Shown here: one piece after another, positions 18,387 to 29,185 of the stretch
Layout of the letters: every line of letters begins with the position of its first letter
Numbering within the stretch: the stretch's first letter is position 1
NCBI GenBank assembly: GCA_017992605.1
Contig: JAGOOG010000006.1
Coordinates: 1-55,275 of the forward strand
Direction: 5' to 3'
DNA length: 55,275 bases
Source: Deltaproteobacteria bacterium
GTDB lineage: Bacteria; Desulfobacterota; Desulfomonilia; UBA1062
Made by a program: the position numbers and the translations under genes
Notes under the pieces: generated by a model
Database searches by the model: none
The model's input: only the letters and a program-made list of their open reading frames with translations
Told to the model about the DNA's origin: nothing

Positions 18387-20153
18387 ATGGCACTGACCGA
18401 GGCCATGATAAGAACCCTCCCCAGGGAAACGGGCGTCTACATCCTGCGCGACGCCGCGGAGCGGATCGTCTACATAGGCAAGGCCAGGAACTTGAGGGCA
18501 CGCCTGAGATCCTACCTCCACCAGGACGACCGCATCCAGACCCCCCGGATCGTCGGGGACACGCAGAGGATCGACTTCATCCTCACGCGCAGCGAGGCCG
18601 ATGCCCTGCTGCTCGAGAACCAGATGATCAAGGCCCACAAGCCCCGGTACAACATCGACCTCAAGGACGACAAGACCTATGTCAGGATCAAGATCACCGC
18701 ATCGGCCGAATGGCCTTCCATCAGCGTCACCCGCAGGGTCGTCTCCGATGGCTCCCGTTATTTCGGCCCCTACTCCTCCGCCCAGGCCACCCGCAGGACG
18801 CTCTCTGCCATAGGCCGCATCTTCCCGGTCAGGCGCTGCAAGGATACCGAGTTCGCCAACCGCACGAGGCCGTGCATCTTCCATTCCATCGGGTTGTGCC
18901 TGGCACCGTGCGTGTACAGGCACGTCAGGAACGACTACGACCAGGCCGTCCGCGACCTCGTAGCGTTCCTCGAAGGCCGGGACAGGGACCTGGTCAGGAC
19001 CCTGCACGAACGCATGGAGCGGGCTTCCGAACTGCTCGATTTCGAGAAGGCGGCGAAGATCAGGGACCAGATCGATGCCATCAGGTCAACCCTGGTGCCC
19101 CAGGTGGTGGTGGGTCATGCCAGGGGCGACAGCCATGTCTTCGCCACGTTCGGTGCCCGGGATCGGGTGGAGGTGGCGGTCCTGCAGGTAGAGAAGGGAA
19201 CGCTGACCGACAGCCACAGCATCTCGGTCAAGCCGGCGGCCGAGGAGGACCTCATGACTGCGGTGATACTCCAGTTCTACCTCGGCGGCAACGAGATACC
19301 CGGGTCGATTCTCGTGGAAACGATTCCCGAAGACCGCGGGATGCTCGAAGAGGTGCTGGGCAGGCTCAGGGGATCCCGGGTGAGGATCTCGAGACCCATG
19401 CGCGGGAAGCCCCTCCAGTGGATGGCCATGGCCCTTGACAACGCACGCACCCATGCCCAGGGCTCGGATTCCTCGTCGCTCGAAGAGATCGCCAGGGCGT
19501 TTCACCTGTGGGCCATACCCTACCGCATGGAGTGTTACGACATATCCACCCTCCAGGGTGGTTCGTCGGCGGCATCACGGGTGGTCTTCATTGCAGGCGA
19601 GCCCGACAAGTCATTGTACCGCCACTACCGTATCCGAACCGTTCAAGGCCAGGACGATTTCGCCATGCTCAAGGAGGTGTTCGAGCGCAGGCTGAAGGGC
19701 GACGAGACCCGGCCGGACCTCATCGTCATCGACGGCGGCAAGGGCCAGCTGAACATGTTTCTCAGGGCGCTGGAGGAACTCGGCCGGCCGAGGATCCCGG
19801 TGGCCGCCATGGCCAAGGCACGGCGGGGTACGGTGGACCGCTTCTTCCTGCCGGGCAGGAAGGACGCGATCAGGCTCCCGGAACGGAGCGCAAGCCTGCG
19901 CACCCTCCAGCGCCTCCGCGACGAGGCGCACCGTTTCGCCTTGAAATATCACCGGCAGCTGCGCTCGGGCACTTCGGCATCATCATTCGAGGACATCCCC
20001 GGCATCGGGAAGAAGAAGGCGAAAACCCTGCTCCGGTTCACCGCCGGCATGAAAGATCCCTCGACGATCAGCGCCGCGGACCTGCAGAAGGTCCCGGGAT
20101 TGAACCGGAAGGACATCGAGAACATACTCGCCCGCCTGGCCGGGCAGGCATGA
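18387..20153 (+). CDS. uvrC: UvrABC excinuclease subunit C
   Basis: UvrC makes both incisions in nucleotide excision repair. In order: GIY-YIG nuclease domain (GVYILRDAAERIVYIGKARNLRARL), a cysteine-bearing segment (RRCKDTEFANRTRPCIFHSIGLCLAPC), a UVR motif about 205-240 (LLDFEKAAKIRDQIDAI), the RNase H-like endonuclease domain (MECYDISTLQGGSSAASRVVF, then LIVIDGGKGQLN) and a C-terminal helix-hairpin-helix pair (DIPGIGKKKAKTLL, KVPGLNRKDIENIL). The 588-residue length is normal. No uvrA or uvrB lies nearby. The ATG has no strong ribosome binding site. Confidence 0.97.
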   Translation: MALTEAMIRTLPRETGVYILRDAAERIVYIGKARNLRARLRSYLHQDDRIQTPRIVGDTQRIDFILTRSEADALLLENQMIKAHKPRYNIDLKDDKTYVRIKITASAEWPSISVTRRVVSDGSRYFGPYSSAQATRRTLSAIGRIFPVRRCKDTEFANRTRPCIFHSIGLCLAPCVYRHVRNDYDQAVRDLVAFLEGRDRDLVRTLHERMERASELLDFEKAAKIRDQIDAIRSTLVPQVVVGHARGDSHVFATFGARDRVEVAVLQVEKGTLTDSHSISVKPAAEEDLMTAVILQFYLGGNEIPGSILVETIPEDRGMLEEVLGRLRGSRVRISRPMRGKPLQWMAMALDNARTHAQGSDSSSLEEIARAFHLWAIPYRMECYDISTLQGGSSAASRVVFIAGEPDKSLYRHYRIRTVQGQDDFAMLKEVFERRLKGDETRPDLIVIDGGKGQLNMFLRALEELGRPRIPVAAMAKARRGTVDRFFLPGRKDAIRLPERSASLRTLQRLRDEAHRFALKYHRQLRSGTSASSFEDIPGIGKKKAKTLLRFTAGMKDPSTISAADLQKVPGLNRKDIENILARLAGQA

Positions 20154-20187
20154 ACCCGCGGCGGAGCTGAACGGTCCGGGACCGCCC

Positions 20188-22110
20188 CTATTTCTCGAAG
20201 TAGGGATAGCCTCTGAGCCCTTCCTCGTACATCCTCATGATCTCCCTTCGTTCAAGGGGTGTGATGAGGTTGTCTTCGATGGCCTGTTCCGCTATGGCCC
20301 TGAACTGCTTGGTCATGGCCTTCGGTTCGTACTCGACGTAGGACAGGACGTCGGCCACGGTGTCCCCTTCGATCTCCCTGACGAAGCTGTAGCTCCCGTC
20401 CTTGTGCACGCGGATGCTCACCACGTTGGTGTCTCCGAGAAGATTGTGGAGGTCTCCGAGGGTCTCCTGGTACGCCCCGACCAGGAACACTCCCAGGTAG
20501 TAGTCCTGGCTGTCGTTGACCGCATGGAGCATGAGGGCGCGCCTGAACCCCTGCTTGTCGATGAACCGGTCGATCTTCCCGTCCGAGTCGCAGGTGATGT
20601 CCGCAAGGATAGCGTTTCTCTTCGGCATCTCGTTCAGACGGTGAACCGGCATGACCGGAAAGAGGTGCCCGATGGCCCAGGAATCCGGCAGGGACTGGAA
20701 CACGCTGAAATTGGCGTAATAGGTATCGCACAGGGCGGTATCGATGTCCACGAGGTCCTTGGGAATGAACTTCAGCTCCTTGACCTTCTCGCTTATGGAA
20801 CGGATGATGTTCCAGAATATCCTGTCACCCAGGGCACGCTGCCTCATGGTGAGGTCGCCGATCTTGAACATCTGTCGCACTTCGTCCCGGTAATACAGCG
20901 CGTCGTTGTAGCATTCCTGGAGATTCCTGACCGTGAGCGACCTGTGAACCTCAAGCAGGTTGCAGATGATGTCCGGTGTGCCGTCCGGCAAATCTTCGGG
21001 CACCGGGTCCGTGTCGATGGAACTGGTCTCGAAGATGTTGAACAGCAGCACGGAGTAATACGCCACCGTCGCCCTGCCCGACTCGGTGATGATGGTGGGG
21101 GGGCGGGCGATCCTGTGTTCGCTCAGGATCTCCATTATGGCCTCTATGACGTCGGCGCAGTACTCGTCCAGGGTGTAGTTGCGCGAGTTCATGTAGTTGG
21201 TGTGGGACCCGTCATAGTCCACGGCAAGGCCACCGCCCAGGTCGAAATAACCCATGGCCGCTCCTTCGAGCACGAGCCCGGCGTACACGCGGCAGGCTTC
21301 CTGGATGGAGGCCCTTATGTCACGGATATTGGGAATCTGGGACCCCAGGTGATAATGGAGGAGCTGGAGGCGGTCCAGCATGCCCAACCCCTTGAGTTTC
21401 TCGATGGATTCGATGATCTGGGAGATGGTCAGGCCGAAGATGCTCCTGTCGCCGCCGGATTCGGTCCAGTGACCGCCGGCCTGAGTTGACAGCTTCAGAC
21501 GGACACCCAGGAGAGGCTTGATGCCAAGCGTCTTCGACCGTTCGAGGATCAGGTCCAGCTCACCCGGCATCTCCAGGACGAAGAAACACTTGAATCCCAT
21601 CTTGCAGGCATACAGCCCCAGATCGATGAATTCCCGGTCCTTGTAGCCGTTGCAGATCAGGCAGGCCTCCTTGTCATCGAAAAAGGAAAGGGCAGCGATC
21701 AGCTCGGACTTGCTCCCGGCCTCGAGACCGTGATGATAGACCTTTCCGATGCGGGTGATGGCTTCTATGACCTGTTTCTGCTGGTTCACCTTGATGGGGT
21801 AGACCCCCCTGTATTCCCCCTTGTAGTCGAACCGTGCGATGGCCGAGCGGAAACTCTCGTGCAGCTGGATGATCTGGGAGTCGAGGATATCCTCGAACCG
21901 CAGCAGCATCGGCATGTCATAGCCTCGCGCGATGATGCCAGATATGATCTCGGGCAGGTTGACCGACACGTCCTTCCTGTCCTTCAAGGGCGTGACGATG
22001 ACATCCCCGTCCTCGGAAATGCTGAAGTACCCGGCGCCCCATTCCCGTATCTGGTAGAGGTCCGCGGAATCCTCAACGGTCCATCGAGTCATTGTCCGTT
22101 TCTGTTTCAT
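20188..22110 (-). CDS. speA: Biosynthetic arginine decarboxylase
   Basis: SpeA decarboxylates arginine to agmatine for polyamine synthesis. The 640 residues match the long fold-III PLP family. YPIKVNQQKQVIEAI holds the PLP lysine about residue 105, LGVRLKLSTQAGGHW and FDLGGGLAVDYDG (PLP phosphate glycine loop) follow, and CDSDGKIDRF lies in the C-terminal domain. Two ATGs exist (22116 and 22110); GGGGAG is one base from the first and seven from the second, so the second is preferred. It is convergent with uvrC and divergent from plsB. No agmatinase gene is adjacent. Confidence 0.95.
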   Translation of the reverse strand: MKQKRTMTRWTVEDSADLYQIREWGAGYFSISEDGDVIVTPLKDRKDVSVNLPEIISGIIARGYDMPMLLRFEDILDSQIIQLHESFRSAIARFDYKGEYRGVYPIKVNQQKQVIEAITRIGKVYHHGLEAGSKSELIAALSFFDDKEACLICNGYKDREFIDLGLYACKMGFKCFFVLEMPGELDLILERSKTLGIKPLLGVRLKLSTQAGGHWTESGGDRSIFGLTISQIIESIEKLKGLGMLDRLQLLHYHLGSQIPNIRDIRASIQEACRVYAGLVLEGAAMGYFDLGGGLAVDYDGSHTNYMNSRNYTLDEYCADVIEAIMEILSEHRIARPPTIITESGRATVAYYSVLLFNIFETSSIDTDPVPEDLPDGTPDIICNLLEVHRSLTVRNLQECYNDALYYRDEVRQMFKIGDLTMRQRALGDRIFWNIIRSISEKVKELKFIPKDLVDIDTALCDTYYANFSVFQSLPDSWAIGHLFPVMPVHRLNEMPKRNAILADITCDSDGKIDRFIDKQGFRRALMLHAVNDSQDYYLGVFLVGAYQETLGDLHNLLGDTNVVSIRVHKDGSYSFVREIEGDTVADVLSYVEYEPKAMTKQFRAIAEQAIEDNLITPLERREIMRMYEEGLRGYPYFEK

Positions 22111-22188
22111 GAGCATGCTCCCCTGAAAAAATCAACCTGTATATAGCCTCAAAAATCGACGCGTTCTACATAAAAATGCCGGCCGTGC

Positions 22189-24747
22189 ATGCAGAGAAAC
22201 GGTACAGGCACGCAGGCAACTCCCTTCTTTTCATTCAGGTTGATCTGTTCTATGATCGCGGCCATGCATGAGAAAGAACCGGGCTCTCCCTTCACGTTCT
22301 CGGGCACCTATGGCCCTCTCCTGCGACCCTTTATGCGGCGGCTGTTCTCGCCCATCAACGTGCCGGAGCTCTACAGGGAGTCGATCGCAATCCTGGCCGA
22401 ACAGGGGCACATCGTCTACGCCCATGCCTCCAAAAGTTCAATGGACGCCCTTCTCCTCAACTTCCGCCTGAAACGTGTAGGGCTTCCCACCCCCACCCTG
22501 ATCTTCGGAAGCACCTTCCCCCTCTTCCAGCCCGTCATGAAGGCCGTATGGGGGCTCATGAGCAGGTTCATGCGTTCGTCTCCCTTCGACAAGGGTTTTT
22601 ACAACGACTTCATGCGGGGCGGCCGGAACGCCTCCCTGATCTACCTCGACCATGAGCCTTCCAACGATCACCCCGACCCCGTGCTCGAACTGCTCAGGCT
22701 TCAGCGGGAGATCGATACGCCCATCTTCCTCGTGCCCCAGCGCATCGTGTACAAGCGTGCCCCGCTGAAGCTCAAGGACACCTCCGATGAGGAGCAGGTG
22801 AAGATCACAGGCTTCAGGAAGTTCGTCACACTCATCAGGGGCCGCGAGCACGGCTTCGTGGAGCACGGGGAGCCGGTCAACCTCAAGGAGGAGCTGAAGC
22901 GTGCCCTGTCCAGCCGCAAGTTCTTCGAGGAGCTCGCCCAGGAGATCACGGGCGAACTGATGCACAGGCTCGCGGTGCTGGGCAGCAACATATCGGGTGC
23001 ACCCATCCGTGACCGGTCCTTCCTCATCGAGAAAACGCTGCGGGACCCCATGCTCCAGTCCTACCTCCAAGCCCACGCCAAGGGTGACAAGAAGGCCCTC
23101 GAGGATGCCGAGGCCACGGTAAAGAAGCACCTCGACCAGATCGCGGCAGACCTCAGCCCCGTCGCCGTCAATCTCCTCGACCGGTCGCTCACCTGGGTCT
23201 TCAACAACATATTCGAGGGTGTCGACATGGACGAGAAGGGACTCCAGTCCGTGCGTGACCTGGCGCGGAACGGTTCACTCGTGTACGTGCCCTGCCACAA
23301 GAGCCACATCGACTATCTGATCCTGTCCTACTGCCTCTATCAGAGCTGGATGAGCGTGCCGGTCATCGCGGCGGGCATCAACCTCGCCTTCTTTCCCATC
23401 GGCGGCTTGCTCCGCAAGGGAGGGGCGTTCTTCATGAAGCGGACCTTCAAGGACAACCCGCTCTATGCCCAGTCCTTCGGCGCCTACGTGCGTACCCTCC
23501 TGGGCGAACGCATACCCATGGAGTTCTTCATCGAGGGGACCAGGAGCCGGTCCGGCAAGCTCATGCTCCCGAAGAAAGGGCTTCTCACCATGATCGTACA
23601 GGGATGGGAGTCCGGTGTGAGCAGGGATGTCATCTTCGTGCCTGTCTATGTGGGGTACGACACCGTGGTCGAGGAAAACGCCTACATCCGGGAGATGAAG
23701 GGGGCGCCCAAGGAGAAGGAGAACTTCTGGGGGCTGGTCAAGGCCGGCTCCATACTGAAAAACCGGTACGGGAAGGTGTACATACGCTTTGCCAAGCCCA
23801 TCTCGCTCAACGACTACATGCAGCAGCATGCCAAGTCGCCCTATTCCCAGATGGACACGGGGCAGAAGGATGGCGTCTACGATGACGTTGCGAACAGGAT
23901 CATCTCCGCCATCTACCAGCAGACCGTGGCGACGCCCATGACTCTGATGTCCAGCGTGCTGCTGAGCCAGGGTGGGGCCATCGAGGAGGCGGTCGCGAGA
24001 CAGGGATTCCATATCTTCCTCGAATACCTCGCCTACCTCGGCTGCAACATCTCTTCCACCCTGAACAACGAGGACGAGGCCTTCGTCGAGGCCCTTGCCC
24101 TCATGAAGACGAAGGGCCTCGTGACCATCGACGCGGGCGAGACCGTCGCCGACAGCAACCTCGTCGTGGTTGAGAACGAAGACCGTATCCACCTCGAGTA
24201 CTACAAGAACACCATACTGAACTTCTTCGTTCCCGCCTCCCTCATAGCGAACGTGATCCTCAAGAATCGTGGCGGCATTGCCGAAAAACCCCTCCAGAAG
24301 CAGGTCAGGAACCTGGCCTCTCTCCTGGAGAACGAGTTCATCCTGGATATCGAGAGCTTCTACAGGGCGATTCGGTTCATGACCGAAAGGGGAATCGTTA
24401 CCGTCACCAAGGGGACGTATACCGTGGGCGAGAACTCCCTGGACCTCCTGAAGATGTTCGACGGCCTCATCGAGAATTATCTCGAATCATATCTCTGTGT
24501 GGCCACCAACCTCGACAAGGTCAGGGACGCCAGCAGCAGGGATATCCTGAAGGCTATCAACCGCCATGCCACCAGGATGTTCAAGAAGGGCGAGATCAAG
24601 CGCTTCGAGTCTCTCTGCCTGCCGGTGTACAAGGGAGCGTTGGACACCTTCAGGACAAAGGGCCTCATCGACGAGAAGTACCGCATCATCGACGAAGGCC
24701 GCATCAAGGAGCTCGTGCATGAGATCACCGAATACCTTGAAACGTAG
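22189..24747 (+). CDS. plsB: Glycerol-3-phosphate acyltransferase, PlsB type
   Basis: PlsB acylates glycerol-3-phosphate at sn-1 at the inner membrane, the first step of phospholipid synthesis. Acyltransferase motifs are in order about residues 360-500: CHKSHIDYLILS (catalytic HxxxxD), GGLLRKGGAFFMKR, FFIEGTRSRSGK and FVPVYVGYD. The protein is long (852 residues) with the extended N- and C-terminal regions of the PlsB/DHAPAT group. The start is uncertain: ATGs at 22252 and 22264 would remove 21 or 25 residues, and none has a strong binding site. The 3' end overlaps the rlpA-like gene by 29 bases. Confidence 0.93.
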   Translation: MQRNGTGTQATPFFSFRLICSMIAAMHEKEPGSPFTFSGTYGPLLRPFMRRLFSPINVPELYRESIAILAEQGHIVYAHASKSSMDALLLNFRLKRVGLPTPTLIFGSTFPLFQPVMKAVWGLMSRFMRSSPFDKGFYNDFMRGGRNASLIYLDHEPSNDHPDPVLELLRLQREIDTPIFLVPQRIVYKRAPLKLKDTSDEEQVKITGFRKFVTLIRGREHGFVEHGEPVNLKEELKRALSSRKFFEELAQEITGELMHRLAVLGSNISGAPIRDRSFLIEKTLRDPMLQSYLQAHAKGDKKALEDAEATVKKHLDQIAADLSPVAVNLLDRSLTWVFNNIFEGVDMDEKGLQSVRDLARNGSLVYVPCHKSHIDYLILSYCLYQSWMSVPVIAAGINLAFFPIGGLLRKGGAFFMKRTFKDNPLYAQSFGAYVRTLLGERIPMEFFIEGTRSRSGKLMLPKKGLLTMIVQGWESGVSRDVIFVPVYVGYDTVVEENAYIREMKGAPKEKENFWGLVKAGSILKNRYGKVYIRFAKPISLNDYMQQHAKSPYSQMDTGQKDGVYDDVANRIISAIYQQTVATPMTLMSSVLLSQGGAIEEAVARQGFHIFLEYLAYLGCNISSTLNNEDEAFVEALALMKTKGLVTIDAGETVADSNLVVVENEDRIHLEYYKNTILNFFVPASLIANVILKNRGGIAEKPLQKQVRNLASLLENEFILDIESFYRAIRFMTERGIVTVTKGTYTVGENSLDLLKMFDGLIENYLESYLCVATNLDKVRDASSRDILKAINRHATRMFKKGEIKRFESLCLPVYKGALDTFRTKGLIDEKYRIIDEGRIKELVHEITEYLET

Positions 24748-25354
24748 CTTCATGGCACTCCTCTTCGCTGTCGTTCTCCTGGGCGGGTGCGCCCACCAGT
24801 ACCGGCCGGGACCGGGATGGGTGGAGACCGGCACGGCCTCGTGGTACGGTGAGGACTTCCACGGCAAGCCCACGGCGCAGGGTGAACCGTACGACATGTA
24901 CGGCGTCAGCGCGGCACACAAGACCATCCCCCTGGGAACCAGGGTGCGGGTCACCAACCTCACGAACGGGAACCAGGTCGTCTGCATGATCAATGACCGG
25001 GGCCCCTTCGTCGGTGACCGGATCATAGACATGTCGTACGGGGCAGCCCGGAAGCTCGGCATGGTGGATGCGGGCCTCGCCAGGGTGCGTGTCGAGGTCC
25101 TGGAAATGCCGAGATACTATTCAGGGGGCAGGTACACCCTGCAGTTCGGCTCCTTCTCGGCCAGGGAGAATGCCCTGCGGCTCGCCGGGACCATCGAGTC
25201 AAGAGGATACCAGCCAAGCATTGAACAGGCCACCGTGTACGGCAGCACCGTGTACCGCGTCCGCCTCGGGGCGTTCACCTCCATGGACGGCGCACGGAAC
25301 CTCATGCAGTCGTTTACATCCCAAGGCATCTCCTGCTATATTGTGGGTCTCTGA
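24719..25354 (+). CDS. rlpA: RlpA-type septal lytic transglycosylase lipoprotein with SPOR domain
   Basis: The 211-residue protein has a lipoprotein signal ending in the lipobox LLGGC (cysteine about residue 24), so it is anchored in the outer membrane. A double-psi beta-barrel follows (GTASWYGEDFHGKPTAQGE, then INDRGPFVGDRIIDMS with the catalytic-type aspartate), and residues about 137-211 form a SPOR domain (YTLQFGSFSARENALRLA) that binds denuded septal peptidoglycan. RlpA proteins cleave such glycan strands during division. ATG at 24719, inside the end of plsB, gives a complete signal peptide; ATG at 24752 would leave only twelve residues before the cysteine. Coupling to plsB is likely. 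Confidence 0.92.
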   Translation: MRSPNTLKRSFMALLFAVVLLGGCAHQYRPGPGWVETGTASWYGEDFHGKPTAQGEPYDMYGVSAAHKTIPLGTRVRVTNLTNGNQVVCMINDRGPFVGDRIIDMSYGAARKLGMVDAGLARVRVEVLEMPRYYSGGRYTLQFGSFSARENALRLAGTIESRGYQPSIEQATVYGSTVYRVRLGAFTSMDGARNLMQSFTSQGISCYIVGL

Positions 25355-25389
25355 GACACGCACCGGTCACAGGACCACAAGCCTTATGA

Positions 25390-26691
<1,302 letters not shown>

Positions 26692-26700
26692 AAGACAACC

Positions 26701-26738
26701 CGGCAGGGGCGACGTGGTGCCGCTCCTGCCGCTTCTTT
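26701..26738 (+). terminator. Probable terminator after eno
   Basis: A seven-base stem CGGCAGG/CCTGCCG (26701-26707 and 26725-26731) with an internal GGC/GCC pairing is followed by CTTCTTT. It starts ten bases after the enolase stop codon. The T tract is interrupted, so strength is moderate. Confidence 0.55.
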
Positions 26739-26905
26739 CCAAACACCATATCGTACACCTCACGGGTCTTCTCGATGGCGGTTCCCTTCCCTGCAATACC
26801 CTGCCTGATGTCAACGTGCACCTGCACAAGGATCATGCCCTTCTCTTCAAGGTAAACCTTGCTTTTTCCGTTTGTTTGTTCTAACCACCCGATTCATATG
26901 GTTAT

Positions 26906-26923
26906 CCTTCCCTGCAGGGAAGG
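26906..26923. promoter_or_regulatory. 18-base perfect palindrome upstream of the thiolase gene
   Basis: CCTTCCCTG followed by its exact complement lies 36 bases before the thiolase start and downstream of a weak promoter-like pair (TTGCTT at 26859, TAACCA at 26882, 17-base spacing). A half-site CCTTCCCTGCA recurs about 120 bases upstream near 26785. It has the look of an operator for a dimeric regulator. No regulator gene is adjacent. Confidence 0.45.
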
Positions 26924-26959
26924 CTTCTCATGCAGGTCATCAATGAGAGAGGAGTACCT

Positions 26960-28135
26960 ATGAAGGAAGTGGTCATCACCTCGGCGGTCAGGACACCCAA
27001 CGGCGGCTTCAACGGAACCCTCGCCCAGACGGGTGCGACGAAGCTCGGCGCCATAGCCATCGAAGAGGCCATCAGACGCTCAGGGATCGAGAAGGAACAG
27101 GTCGACGAGGTCATCATGGGCATGGTGCTGCCCTGTGGCTATGGCCAGAACCCGGCCAAGCAGGCCGCGGTACTGGCAGGCATGCCGTGGAAGGTCGAAT
27201 GCATCACCATCAACAAGGTGTGCGGTTCCGCACTCAAATCCATGATGCTCGCCGCCCAGGCCGTCCAGACGGGCGACGCCGACGTGGTGGTGGCGGGCGG
27301 CATGGAGAACATGAGCATGGCCCCCTACTACCTCGAGAAGGCCCGTTTCGGCTTCCGCATGGGACCCGGCCGTATCGAGGACCACATGGTGCACGACGGC
27401 TTGTGGGACGTCGTGAACGACTTTCACATGGGCATATCCAACGAGCTGTGCTCGGAGAAGTACACCATATCCCGCGAAGACCAGGACCGGTATGCCGAGC
27501 GCTCCTACCGCCTCGCCATGCAGGCGATACGAGACGGGAAGTTCTCCGCTGAGATCGTGCCGGTGAGCATCCCCCAGCGCAAGGGCGACCCGAAGCTCTT
27601 CGGCGTGGACGAGTGCCCCCGGGAGACCACCTACGATCAGCTCGCGGCCATGCCCCCGGCATTCAAGAAGGGCGGCGTCACCACGGCCGGCAACTCCTCG
27701 GTCATTTCCGACGGGGCCTCCGCGGTGGTGATCATGTCTCGCCAGCGTGCCAACGAACTGGGCTGCAAAGTCCTGGCGACCCTGGGCGCCCAGGCCAGCG
27801 CAGCCCTCGACATGAAGTATGTGCTCGTCGCCCCTATCCTGGCCATTCCCAAGGTCCTGAAGAAGGAGGGCATCACCATCGACCAGGTCGACTCCTTCGA
27901 GATCAACGAGGCCTTTGCGGGCTCCACCCTGGCGGTCATCAGGGAGCTGGGCATCGACATGGACAAGGTGAACGTGAACGGCGGCAGCGTGGCTCTGGGC
28001 CATCCCATCGGCTCCAGCGGCACCCGGGTGTTCACCACCCTGCTGAGTGAGATGCAGCGTTCGGACAAGTCCATCGGCGTCGCCAGCCTTTGCCTGGGAG
28101 GAGGCGAGGCCGTGGCGCTGGTCGTGAGGCGTTAA
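26960..28135 (+). CDS. Acetyl-CoA acetyltransferase (thiolase)
   Basis: The 391-residue thiolase condenses or cleaves acyl-CoAs, here probably acetoacetyl-CoA. The three active-site regions are present: the nucleophile in NKVCGSALKSMMLAAQ about residue 88, the histidine in GGSVALGHPIGSSG about 348, and the second cysteine in ASLCLGGGEAVAL about 378. AGGAG lies five bases before ATG 26960; an upstream in-frame start at 26930 lacks such a site. It is followed after 21 bases by a 3-hydroxyacyl-CoA dehydrogenase, so the pair forms a short operon for butanoate-type or beta-oxidation chemistry. Confidence 0.94.
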   Translation: MKEVVITSAVRTPNGGFNGTLAQTGATKLGAIAIEEAIRRSGIEKEQVDEVIMGMVLPCGYGQNPAKQAAVLAGMPWKVECITINKVCGSALKSMMLAAQAVQTGDADVVVAGGMENMSMAPYYLEKARFGFRMGPGRIEDHMVHDGLWDVVNDFHMGISNELCSEKYTISREDQDRYAERSYRLAMQAIRDGKFSAEIVPVSIPQRKGDPKLFGVDECPRETTYDQLAAMPPAFKKGGVTTAGNSSVISDGASAVVIMSRQRANELGCKVLATLGAQASAALDMKYVLVAPILAIPKVLKKEGITIDQVDSFEINEAFAGSTLAVIRELGIDMDKVNVNGGSVALGHPIGSSGTRVFTTLLSEMQRSDKSIGVASLCLGGGEAVALVVRR

Positions 28136-28156
28136 GGCTACTGAAAGGAGCTGACC

Positions 28157-29008
28157 ATGGAGATAAGGACCTTCGGCGTCATAGGATCCGGACAGATGGG
28201 CGGCGGCATCGCCCAGGTGGCTGCAGCCAGCGGCCTGAGTGTGATCATGAACGACATCAACGAGCAGTTCGTGCTCAACGGGATGAAGGCCATCACGAGG
28301 AACCTTGCACGTCAGGTGGGAAAGGGCTCCCTGAGCCAGGACGACTCCAAGGCCGTTCTGGGAAGGATCAGGACGAGCACCAGCCTCAAGGACATGGCGG
28401 AGGCGGATATGGTGGTGGAGGCCGCCACGGAGAACCAGGACATCAAGTTCTCCATCTTCCGGGAGCTCGACGACGCCTGCCCCGGACATGCCATCCTGTC
28501 GACCAACACCTCGTCCATCCCCATCGGCAGGATCGCGGCCCAGACCGAACGTCCCGACAAGGTCATCGGCATGCATTTCATGAACCCGGTGCCGGTGATG
28601 AAACTCTGCGAGGTCATCCGGGGGATAGCCACCTCGGAGGAGACCTTCAGGATCACCTGGGACCTCGCCCTGAAGTTCGGCAAGACCCCAGCAGTGGCCA
28701 ACGACTACCCCGGCTTCATATCGAACCGCATCCTCATGCCCATGATCAACGAGGCCGTGTACTGCCTCTATCACGGCGTGGGGACCAAGGAATCCATCGA
28801 CACGGTCATGAAGCTCGGCATGAACCACCCCATGGGTCCGCTGGCCCTGGCCGATCTTATCGGCCTGGACACCTGCCTCGCCATTATGGAGACCCTGTAC
28901 CACGGATTCAGCGACTCCAAGTACCGCCCCTGCCCCCTGCTGCGCAAGTACGTAGAGGCAGGCTGGCTCGGGAAGAAGACCGGCAAGGGATTCTACGAGT
29001 ACACATGA
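28157..29008 (+). CDS. hbd: 3-hydroxybutyryl-CoA dehydrogenase
   Basis: The enzyme oxidises 3-hydroxyacyl-CoA to 3-oxoacyl-CoA with NAD(P). Residues 1-185 form the Rossmann domain (FGVIGSGQMGGGIAQVAAASG; VVEAATEN; STNTSSIPIGRIA; GMHFMNPVPVMKLCEVI with the catalytic histidine), and 186-283 the helical C-terminal domain (SNRILMPMINEAV; NHPMGPLALADLIGLD). The length of 283 residues is that of the short clostridial-type Hbd. AGGAG precedes the ATG. No crotonase follows, so the pathway is completed elsewhere. Confidence 0.94.
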   Translation: MEIRTFGVIGSGQMGGGIAQVAAASGLSVIMNDINEQFVLNGMKAITRNLARQVGKGSLSQDDSKAVLGRIRTSTSLKDMAEADMVVEAATENQDIKFSIFRELDDACPGHAILSTNTSSIPIGRIAAQTERPDKVIGMHFMNPVPVMKLCEVIRGIATSEETFRITWDLALKFGKTPAVANDYPGFISNRILMPMINEAVYCLYHGVGTKESIDTVMKLGMNHPMGPLALADLIGLDTCLAIMETLYHGFSDSKYRPCPLLRKYVEAGWLGKKTGKGFYEYT

Positions 29009-29095
29009 TGGCCCGGGCATCCCTCTTGCAGCGAACGGGCCGGCATGATGCTATGGATTTTAATAACAGCATATGATAGATAATCACTCACGCAT

Positions 29096-29119
29096 CTTCG
29101 ATGCTGCTCGAAGCCTTTT
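29096..29119 (+). terminator. Weak terminator-like hairpin between hbd and the OmpA-family gene
   Basis: A six-base stem CTTCGA/TCGAAG with a six-base loop followed by CCTTTT. An alternative stem GCATC/GATGC overlaps it at 29093-29105. It may end the thiolase-hbd transcript or belong to the leader of the next gene. Confidence 0.3.
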
Positions 29120-29185
29120 GCATTCTTAATGTGAAAATCCTGTCTCTTCGAGAGGTTGTCGGAGAGGAAGAAGGGGGAGGTATCC

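Noticed and set aside
20172-20184. Short hairpin CGGTC/GACCG between uvrC and speA as a bidirectional terminator
   Set aside because: The stem is only five bases and no T run follows on either strand.
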